IMG/VR virus record: IMGVR_UViG_3300035670_000350
Location: 1-47,769 of that record
DNA from: a virus
Reading direction: 5' to 3' (one strand)
DNA: 47,769 nucleotides
The notes below the pieces were generated by a model. The model saw only the letters and a list, made by a program, of their open reading frames with translations. It did no database searches and had not been told where the DNA came from. The position numbers were made by a program, and so were the translations under genes. Position 1 is the stretch's first letter. Each line of letters opens with the position of its first letter. Shown piece after piece: positions 43,025-47,769 of this stretch.

Positions 43025-44950
43025 TTATGACCTCTGCAAACTTCCGTTTGAATAACTTGATCTGAATGAATCTCTAGAGAAAACTACACCGGATATATCA
43101 TCACCAGATGCTATTACATCCTTTACCATATTTATTTGACTTTTTGATATGTCAAATACTAAGTACAAATCTTTTAATCCGATAACATCATTTGAATCTG
43201 GATATGCTTGAATTTCAATAACATTATTTGGTCTTTCGGTGTTGATAATATAAATGGTGTTTATAATAATCTCTCCTTTCTCATAATCCACAGTACCAGC
43301 AGAAGGAATAACTACAATTGGTGGGTCATTCACGTTCTGTGATGGTCTGACTACTGATATGACACCAGTTTTTTTATCTGGATTTGGTTTATCTACAAAG
43401 TAACAAGTTTCTGTCTCCGAAACCTGTCCTCCAAATTCTTCAACTCTCAAGGTAAATCCTGTAGACTTAATGTTATAACCACCTTCCTTCACATTAAATC
43501 TATTACCATAACAAATTTCATATTGTGAAAATTGATTTACTACTGCCTGAAGGTCTCTTCGGATTCTTACTTTAGTAATGTTTGACGTAATTGCACGATC
43601 AGTATTGTCAATAGTCGCCAACATTTTACTATACTTAAATCTTCCACCAAATTTATTCAGTTCTATAGAATTTGAATATAGATTAAGAGAATTAATAACG
43701 TTAGACTTTAATCCTTCAACACTAGATACCTGATTTTCATTATAATAGATTGAAGAATCAATTTCAATATAAAGAACTTTCAAGTCAACTATTTTGGCAT
43801 TAATTCCTGCCATACTGTACTGCTTTAATTTTGTTAAAATTTGTTCTTTATCAAAATCAGAAACAAGTACACCATTCTTTGGTTTAATACTAATTAAGAC
43901 AGTTCCAAATTGTGGTGGTTCTAATTCTTCTCCACCAATAACAGAAACTGATTCTGTATTAGGATAAATTTGATTTGCGATGATTGCCTCATAATCCCTA
44001 GTTGTTACTGCCCTGTACTGGGATGAGTACAATCTTGGTGCAAAATATTTTACAGAATTTATAGATTCAATATCATCACCATTTCTAGATGGTGTGATTG
44101 TATTTACTACAATTCTATTTGTAGGTCTTACTAGATTACCAAAAGAGTTTCTAACAGTTCCTTGGTATAAGAAATTAAAGGCACCATTACCACTTCTACC
44201 ATCAGTCTGAATATAAGTTGCAGTTATTACGGTTTCGTTTTCCAACTTTTTACCGAAATATCCATCACCAAACAATAATTCATACCTTTCGTCTGGTATT
44301 TCTTGAATTAAGTATGTTTCTGAATTTCCGTCAATATTAATTATATTATCAATTAATGAATATTTTTTACCAATTCCCGTATCATTTGGTCCCTTTACAT
44401 ATACATTTAATGTGGAAGTATCTACACCCTCATTATCCAGTATAAATCTCTGGTCTAAAGATCCATCAACAGTAAACTCTTTTACTAGTAAGGAACCTTG
44501 ATAAACTTCAATATTGTTAAAGGACGCAACCCCATCAAGAACAGAAACTGTTATGTTCTGAGGAATTGAAAAGATATAACTTGTATTCTCTACGTTTCCA
44601 ACACAAACTAATCCTGCCTGCAATGTTAGTGTTGGAGTATTATCTGTCGTTAAGATATTAAATGAAACTAAAGCTTTAGAAGCAACTCTTGATCTTGGCA
44701 CATATCCAATCGTTCTTGCCAAAGAAACTACATTATCTCTTACTGTTGCAGAGTCTAAGAAAGACTCATTCACAATCATATTAGCGTTAAATGAGTTAAT
44801 GTAAGTGTTATATGCTAGAGTATCAATCAATATAGAAAAATTAGACCCCTCAAAGTCAAAATCCGTGAAATTTGAATTTGCACGAAGATAGTCTTTTATA
44901 GAGGTCTTAATCTGATCAAAGTCTAGATTGTTAAATTTGGTGAAAGGCAT
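43025..44950 (-). CDS. gp6: Baseplate wedge protein gp6
   Basis: The 641-aa product matches T4 gp6 (660 aa), a member of the baseplate J-like family that forms the inner ring of wedges. Recognisable parts are FNNLDFDQIKTSIKDYLRAN, FSILIDTLAYNTYINSFNAN, DSATVRDNVVSLARTIGYVP, then the ERYELLFGDGYFGKKLENET segment and YRAVTTRDYEAIIANQIYPN. The C-terminal ~100 residues carry ITDYEKGE-like strand patterns (AGTVDYEKGEIIINTIYI). It starts one base after the gp25 stop, so the two are probably translated together. Confidence 0.96.
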   Translation of the reverse strand: MPFTKFNNLDFDQIKTSIKDYLRANSNFTDFDFEGSNFSILIDTLAYNTYINSFNANMIVNESFLDSATVRDNVVSLARTIGYVPRSRVASKALVSFNILTTDNTPTLTLQAGLVCVGNVENTSYIFSIPQNITVSVLDGVASFNNIEVYQGSLLVKEFTVDGSLDQRFILDNEGVDTSTLNVYVKGPNDTGIGKKYSLIDNIINIDGNSETYLIQEIPDERYELLFGDGYFGKKLENETVITATYIQTDGRSGNGAFNFLYQGTVRNSFGNLVRPTNRIVVNTITPSRNGDDIESINSVKYFAPRLYSSQYRAVTTRDYEAIIANQIYPNTESVSVIGGEELEPPQFGTVLISIKPKNGVLVSDFDKEQILTKLKQYSMAGINAKIVDLKVLYIEIDSSIYYNENQVSSVEGLKSNVINSLNLYSNSIELNKFGGRFKYSKMLATIDNTDRAITSNITKVRIRRDLQAVVNQFSQYEICYGNRFNVKEGGYNIKSTGFTLRVEEFGGQVSETETCYFVDKPNPDKKTGVISVVRPSQNVNDPPIVVIPSAGTVDYEKGEIIINTIYIINTERPNNVIEIQAYPDSNDVIGLKDLYLVFDISKSQINMVKDVIASGDDISGVVFSRDSFRSSYSNGSLQRS

Positions 44951-44951
44951 T

Positions 44952-45353
44952 TTATCTTGTTGCCTCTAGAATGAACGTGAAAGGTTGTGCCGGAACATTT
45001 TGTCCAACAATAGTGTAATTTACCGTCACTTCAAATGAATTATCATCGACAAGAGGAACTACAGATACATTTACATCGGTAACTCTTGGTTCATATCTAA
45101 AGATTATATTATCAATCTGGTCTTCAATAAAAATGGCAGTAGCAAAGTCCACAAATTCAAACAATGATGGGCGAACATCAGAACCTAAGTTTGAATTAAA
45201 AAACCTTTCAGTTGGTATTGTCTCAACCAAATTACGAATAGAGCGTGATATTGCCCTTTCATTTACCAAAACAGGTAGATCTTTCGTGACTGGGTGAGGT
45301 TCAAACGTCAAACTTATGTCTTTAAATGCTCTAGATGTCCTTTGTACTGCCAT
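44952..45353 (-). CDS. gp25: Baseplate wedge protein gp25
   Basis: The 133-aa product equals T4 gp25 (132 aa) in size. It has the lysozyme-like GPW/gp25 fold without lysozyme activity: RAISRSIRNLVETIPTERFF, then NLGSDVRPSLFEFVDFATAI, and a FRYEPRVTDVNVSVVP stretch. Gp25 nucleates sheath assembly on the baseplate and binds gp6 and gp53. It is followed by gp6 after one base. A late box lies 22 nt upstream. There is no clear Shine-Dalgarno. Confidence 0.95.
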   Translation of the reverse strand: MAVQRTSRAFKDISLTFEPHPVTKDLPVLVNERAISRSIRNLVETIPTERFFNSNLGSDVRPSLFEFVDFATAIFIEDQIDNIIFRYEPRVTDVNVSVVPLVDDNSFEVTVNYTIVGQNVPAQPFTFILEATR

Positions 45354-45375
45354 AAGGCAAAGAAATTTTCTTATT

Positions 45376-45383
45376 TATTTATG
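45376..45383 (-). promoter_or_regulatory. Late-promoter-like box for gp25-gp6
   Basis: Minus strand CATAAATA, 7 of 8 to consensus, two bases after the stop of the 84-aa gene and 22 nt upstream of the gp25 ATG. Confidence 0.55.
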
Positions 45384-45384
45384 T

Positions 45385-45639
45385 CTATTTCCAAGAAGAA
45401 CCATAAGTTGGCTCTGTTCCATACTCCCAATCGTCATAATCTTCATCATTTCTGATTTTTTCATGAATTTTTGATTGTTCTGTTAAATTATGACGATTTT
45501 TTCCAATTTCATCATGCATAATTTCCTGAATTACCTTTTTTTCACCAAAATTTGAGTTATAATCGGTTGCTAAATGTGTCGTTCCCCACATTTGATACAT
45601 GTAATCGGAATTTCTGTCTGGATTTGGATTGGTTGCCAT
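45385..45639 (-). CDS. Conserved cyanophage-type small protein (84 aa), unknown function
   Basis: Starts MATNPNPDRNSDYMYQMWGT and ends EYGTEPTYGSSWK. It is hydrophilic, with a central charged helix (VIQEIMHDEIGKNRH) and an acidic DEDYDDWEYG stretch. Proteins of this character next to gp25 are familiar from cyanomyoviruses, but I know no function. A Shine-Dalgarno (AAGG) precedes the ATG by about 8 nt. The 81-nt gap upstream shows no convincing promoter or terminator. Confidence 0.8.
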   Translation of the reverse strand: MATNPNPDRNSDYMYQMWGTTHLATDYNSNFGEKKVIQEIMHDEIGKNRHNLTEQSKIHEKIRNDEDYDDWEYGTEPTYGSSWK

Positions 45640-45720
45640 CTGTTTTTCCTTTTTTGAGGGTTAAACAGAACTTTTAGAGGGGTTGCTATCCCTATTTCCA
45701 TCCAAAAATGTTATTTTTTA

Positions 45721-45855
45721 CTATTTTCCTTGTCCACGATACTTCTTGCGAGCCTCATTACGAGATGAAGCGGCATACTTTGTATTAGACCCTCTACCTT
45801 GACGTGTCAGTTTGGGTTTCCCAGGAACATAAGAACCATTTTTACCTTTTGCCAT
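45721..45855 (-). CDS. Small basic protein (44 aa)
   Basis: A short but convincing gene: MAKGKNGSYVPGKPKLTRQG at the start and SRNEARKKYRGQGK at the end. It is strongly basic and Gly/Arg/Lys-rich, like ribosomal-protein tails or nucleic-acid-binding peptides. I recognise near-identical small proteins in cyanomyoviruses, without known function. AGGAG lies 8 nt before the ATG. The start falls 2 nt after the stop of the 56-aa gene upstream, so the small genes form one unit. RNA or DNA binding is inferred from charge only. Confidence 0.8.
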   Translation of the reverse strand: MAKGKNGSYVPGKPKLTRQGRGSNTKYAASSRNEARKKYRGQGK

Positions 45856-45857
45856 AA

Positions 45858-46028
45858 TTAGTCTCCTATAATTTCAGTAGTAATTTCAGAAGGATCTGGA
45901 GTACCTGACTCATAAAACTGCTGAGCCAGGTCTTCCATCGTATCAAAGAACTCTTCTTCTGTCAAGTTGTTGTAAATTTTTCGACCTTTACACAAGATAT
46001 TGTATTTTGTGATCGGTTTGTCAGTCAT
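45858..46028 (-). CDS. Small acidic protein (56 aa), EEEFFDTMEDLA type
   Basis: Starts MTDKPITKYNILCKGRKIYN, followed by LTEEEFFDTMEDLAQQFYES and an acidic end EIIGD. The 'n.LteEEFFd.MEdLA..FY..G.P.p..i.tEii' pattern is conserved in cyanomyoviruses as far as I recall; function unknown. It resembles the 65-aa protein at 46831 in plan (short beta start, then 'LSEEEF' helix), so the two may be related. Its ATG is 2 nt after the stop of the glycosyltransferase-like gene. Confidence 0.8.
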   Translation of the reverse strand: MTDKPITKYNILCKGRKIYNNLTEEEFFDTMEDLAQQFYESGTPDPSEITTEIIGD

Positions 46029-46030
46029 TA

Positions 46031-46783
46031 TCAGATAACTCTTGTCTTTTCGTGACCAACTCTAATACGAGGGTCGCACCAAATTTCAAAACCTGCTTCT
46101 TTTGCGTCGAGACAGAATGACACATCTTCTCCACACATGTCTTGTACTTCACCAGACTCAAAGACTTGCATTTTTGGTGCAAACCAAGGATATTTAATTT
46201 CTGGATGCTCAAAGACACCGTGCTTAATCAGAAGCCAACCAAATCCAGTATAATCGACTGTAAAGGGTTTTCTACGCTTCGTGATTGTCTCTAAGGTTTC
46301 GTGATTCATCACACCACCGTTGTTACGGAAATCACCTTCATCTAACCAATGAGCCACAGAGGTTGTGTGCCCATCTTCGGTACAATACCAACCGGCAGCA
46401 ATGTCCTTATCCATAAGAACCAACTGCCAGAATTTTTCGCTATTGAAAACAATATCAGAGTCAATCCAGAGTTGATAGTCATAGTGAAGCTTGCCATCCC
46501 AAGGAAGTTGGTCTGGTCCTCTGAGAACATTTGCACCAAGACACTTGCAACGTGCAAAGTTCACCATTGAAGAATAATCTTGTGAAATTTGAATGCTTGC
46601 ACCAGACTGCACTAGGTCAAAGCACAATTGGACAAAACTTTTTAGATATGTGTATGAAACTCCTCTTCCAGGAAGGCAGAAAACGATTGATTTTCCTCTT
46701 ACCATTTCCCGTGCTTGTTCATAATCCCATTCGGGCTCTGAGGAGACTGGGGTTTTTGCTTTTACTGTAAATCCTTTAGCCAT
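46031..46783 (-). CDS. Glycosyltransferase-like protein (GT-A fold, DxD motif)
   Basis: The 250-aa product has the features of a GT-A nucleotide-sugar transferase: a GKSIVFCLPGRGVSYTYLKS first strand and helix (30-50), an ISQDYSSMVNFARCKCLGAN segment, and the DxD motif in LWIDSDIVF (Asp108-Ser-Asp110) that would bind metal and nucleotide sugar. The C-terminal GEDVSFCLDAKEAGFEIWCD and VGHEK match the 'EDv.fc.ra...G..i..dp...vgH' end of such enzymes. There is no signal peptide or membrane segment. The substrate is unknown; modification of virion proteins, phage DNA or host glycans are all possible. It is preceded by a sigma-70-type promoter, not a late box, so it may be expressed before the structural genes. 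Confidence 0.85.
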   Translation of the reverse strand: MAKGFTVKAKTPVSSEPEWDYEQAREMVRGKSIVFCLPGRGVSYTYLKSFVQLCFDLVQSGASIQISQDYSSMVNFARCKCLGANVLRGPDQLPWDGKLHYDYQLWIDSDIVFNSEKFWQLVLMDKDIAAGWYCTEDGHTTSVAHWLDEGDFRNNGGVMNHETLETITKRRKPFTVDYTGFGWLLIKHGVFEHPEIKYPWFAPKMQVFESGEVQDMCGEDVSFCLDAKEAGFEIWCDPRIRVGHEKTRVI

Positions 46784-46805
46784 AATTGATTTAATTTACT
46801 GTCAT

Positions 46806-46834
46806 ATCATACAATACTATGTAGGTGCTGTCAA
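46806..46834 (-). promoter_or_regulatory. Sigma-70-type promoter for the glycosyltransferase-like gene
   Basis: Minus strand TTGACA (46834-46829), a 17-nt spacer, then TATGAT (46811-46806). The -35 is a perfect consensus and the -10 matches 5 of 6. The predicted start is about 15 nt before the ATG at 46783. The stop codon TGA of the upstream 65-aa gene is embedded in the -35 hexamer. Confidence 0.7.
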
Positions 46835-47028
46835 TAGGAGGAGTTCAGCGAAACCTCCTTTGAGATTATCAATTCCTCATAATTGATGTCACCTTCCTTT
46901 ATCTCTGAGCAGTCTGCAAGACTCAGAAAATTATGAATCATAGTCCAAGTTTTTTGAAATTCTTCTTCGCTTAGAGAATGATAAAGACAACTGTTTTTTA
47001 CATAGATGTGATATATTTTGTCAGTCAT
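46831..47028 (-). CDS. Small protein with LSEEEF helix (65 aa)
   Basis: The frame opens further upstream, but the ATG at 47028 gives MTDKIYHIYVKNSCLYHSLS, then EEEFQKTWTMIHNFLSL and an acidic, beta-like end. This start is preferred because 'YHIY.K..CLYHSLSEEEF' is a start known in cyanomyoviruses. It overlaps the upstream AbrB-like gene by 8 nt (ATGACTGA), which suggests coupling. Function unknown. The C-terminal codons contain an AGGAGG/CCTCCT inverted repeat. Confidence 0.75.
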   Translation of the reverse strand: MTDKIYHIYVKNSCLYHSLSEEEFQKTWTMIHNFLSLADCSEIKEGDINYEELIISKEVSLNSSY

Positions 47029-47200
47029 CGTTGGTTTTCTCTGAAAGGATAATTTCGTCACCCTCAACGGCGATCACAATCTCTGTATCCTCATACCAAG
47101 AAAGTTCCGTCATCGCCCATTCTGGCAATTTCACAAAGTATTCACCAGTAATTGGATCGACCTCTACAACTCCAAAATTTTCTCCTGAATTTTTTTTCAT
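47021..47200 (-). CDS. Small AbrB/MazE-like protein (59 aa)
   Basis: Starts MKKNSGENFGVVEVDPITGE and continues YFVKLPEWAMTELSWYEDTE then IVIAVEGDEIILSEK. The order 'f.VkLPew...eL.w.edt.v.i.v.gdeiils' is the swapped-hairpin AbrB/MazE pattern (beta, 'lP' helix, 'gd.v.i', 'iil'). Such domains bind DNA in antitoxins and transition regulators. No toxin gene adjoins, so a regulator or a structural reuse of the fold is more likely. A GAGG lies only 1-2 nt before the ATG, too close to be a good ribosome site, so the exact start is uncertain. Confidence 0.7.
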   Translation of the reverse strand: MKKNSGENFGVVEVDPITGEYFVKLPEWAMTELSWYEDTEIVIAVEGDEIILSEKTNDD

Positions 47201-47231
47201 ACCTCAGATATTCTTTGTGTTTTTTTATATA

Positions 47232-47375
47232 TCAGTTTTTGATTGCATTATATATCATCACCGCAACAAATCCGGTACTCAGAAAAAATAAATTGAAAAA
47301 CGTTCTAGGATATCGTATCATCCATCCTGCTAGGACTACTTTCCAGAAATTCCAATATGGCTTCGATTTTTTCAT
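47232..47375 (-). CDS. Small membrane protein (47 aa)
   Basis: Starts MKKSKPYWNFWKVVLAGWMI, continues RYPRTFFNLFFLSTGFVAVM and ends IYNAIKN. A basic N-terminus is followed by aromatic residues and one or two hydrophobic segments (about 10-20 and 26-42), consistent with an inner-membrane protein with N-in orientation. Similar WNFWKV...RYP proteins occur in cyanomyoviruses in my recollection; function unknown. No clear Shine-Dalgarno is seen, but the gap position and composition support it. Confidence 0.65.
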   Translation of the reverse strand: MKKSKPYWNFWKVVLAGWMIRYPRTFFNLFFLSTGFVAVMIYNAIKN

Positions 47376-47447
47376 GGGAATTTTTTTTATTATGAGTGAA
47401 ATAAAAAGGTCGCTTGGGTAACACTTTGTAGGTTAGGGTAGTTAGGC

Positions 47448-47455
47448 GATTTATA
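47448..47455 (-). promoter_or_regulatory. Possible late-promoter box for the small membrane protein gene
   Basis: Minus strand TATAAATC, 7 of 8 to TATAAATA, 72 nt upstream of the ATG at 47375. The spacing is longer than at the other boxes. Confidence 0.35.
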
Positions 47456-47510
47456 AACGACCGTCAGCGCCCGGCGCCGATATAAGAAACCCGCTCAACA
47501 TACTGCCAAC

Positions 47511-47539
47511 ACGAATAACCAATAGCGCCCCTTATTCGT
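47511..47539. repeat. 8-bp inverted repeat
   Basis: ACGAATAA (47511-47518) and TTATTCGT (47532-47539) are exact reverse complements separated by 13 nt. It can form a stem in RNA from either strand. It lies just beyond the terminator-like hairpin at 47541-47568. Confidence 0.8.
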
Positions 47540-47540
47540 T

Positions 47541-47568
47541 ATAAGAAAGGGGGCATAAGACTGCCCCC
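47541..47568 (-). terminator. Intrinsic terminator after the 56-aa gene at the right edge
   Basis: On the minus strand GGGGGCA-GTCTTA-TGCCCCC forms a 7-bp GC-rich stem with a 6-nt loop, followed by TTTCTTAT. The T-tract is interrupted, so it is weaker than the two terminators downstream. It starts 9 nt after the stop at 47577. Confidence 0.65.
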
Positions 47569-47576
47569 ACGAACTA

Positions 47577-47747
47577 TCAGTAACCTGCCCACACCAGCAG
47601 TTCGTCAGTATCAACCCTCTCCCCAATCATGAGGCGATAATCATTAAACAAATCCTCAAGAATGCCGTGGGAGTGAGCAAACCTCACAGCGTCAAACCAA
47701 CTGATAGTGCCGTTATCATCAGACATGGAACGGAGAACGCCAATCAT
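47577..47747 (-). CDS. Small protein (56 aa) at the right edge, possibly the end of a longer gene
   Basis: The ORF reads MIGVLRSMSDDNGTISWFDA, then VRFAHSHGILEDLFNDYRLM and ends VDTDELLVWAGY. A good Shine-Dalgarno (GAGG, 6-7 nt upstream) supports the ATG at 47747, but the frame stays open to the window edge, so it could be the C-terminus of a longer protein. The ISWFDAVRFA..HG pattern suggests a compact helical fold; I do not recognise it. Two stops follow, then a terminator. G+C (about 45-52% on hand-counted lines) exceeds that of the baseplate genes. Confidence 0.6.
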   Translation of the reverse strand: MIGVLRSMSDDNGTISWFDAVRFAHSHGILEDLFNDYRLMIGERVDTDELLVWAGY

Positions 47748-47769
47748 AAAAACCTCAGAGATGATGTAA

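Larger units (their letters stand above)
47376..47576 (-). other. Intergenic region with two hairpins and raised G+C
   Basis: About 200 bp without a convincing gene. From the right it holds a terminator-like hairpin (47541-47568), an inverted repeat ACGAATAA...TTATTCGT (47511-47539), two copies of TTTCTTATA on the minus strand 60 bp apart (near 47481 and 47541), a GC-rich patch with the palindrome GGCGCC (47473-47478), and a late-type box (47448-47455). Left of 47440 I see nothing specific. Confidence 0.6.

Noticed and set aside
46836-46859. AGGAGG/CCTCCT inverted repeat considered as a terminator
   Set aside because: The stem is short with a 12-nt loop and has no T-tract on either strand. 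It lies inside the 65-aa gene and next to a promoter.
47451-47501. 16-codon minus-strand ORF ending inside the late-type box at 47448
   Set aside because: It is far too short to support, has no ribosome site, and a second short frame beside it lacks any start codon.
47376-47576. Possible tRNA in the GC-rich intergenic segment
   Set aside because: No T-loop GTTCRA sequence, acceptor stem or anticodon arm could be drawn on either strand.

Overview
The window is the late (virion) region of a T4-like marine myovirus. It is most likely a cyanophage of Synechococcus or Prochlorococcus. Every credible gene lies on the minus strand, so the reading order runs from high to low coordinates. The T4 core order is intact: gp25, gp6, giant baseplate genes, gp8, gp13, gp14, gp15, gp16, gp17, gp18, gp19, gp20, gp67-like, gp21, gp22, gp23, gp3-like, uvsY, uvsW. 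The sequence is AT-rich. Several small proteins I recognise from cyanomyoviruses point to that group, but no photosynthesis gene or tRNA is present to fix the host.

Layout along transcription. (1) 47769-45385: small genes of unknown function, a glycosyltransferase-like gene behind a host-type sigma-70 promoter, and more small conserved genes. G+C is visibly higher here than in the baseplate genes. (2) 45353-21147: baseplate and fibre region, comprising gp25, gp6, a 2613-aa giant with a YHYH domain, a 1596-aa structural protein, gp8 and a 2537-aa protein with a DUF4815-like N-terminus. The three giants alone fill about 42% of the window. (3) 21139-16888: two tiny genes, a 116-aa structural protein, then gp13, gp14, gp15 and the small terminase gp16. 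(4) 16876-13605: three extra genes inserted between the terminase subunits (a basic multi-module protein and two fibre-like proteins). (5) 13601-3184: gp17, sheath, tube, portal, prohead core, protease, scaffold and major capsid protein. (6) 3101-1: gp3-like tail completion protein, uvsY, a 645-aa protein with a nuclease-like core and a Pro/Gln repeat tail, and the first codons of uvsW.

Regulation visible in the sequence: a series of T4-type late promoter boxes (TATAAATA or one or two mismatches) precedes most transcription units. Three of them have the upstream gene's TAA stop inside the box. Two textbook intrinsic terminators with stable tetraloops follow gp23 and the 645-aa gene. Many junctions are TAATG or ATGA overlaps, which suggests coupled translation.

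I see no defence island, CRISPR array, integrase, transposon or tRNA. The least ordinary content is the shared repeat-module architecture of the neck, baseplate and fibre proteins, the nuclease-like 645-aa protein beside the recombination genes, the insertion between gp16 and gp17, and the compact promoter/stop-codon overlaps.
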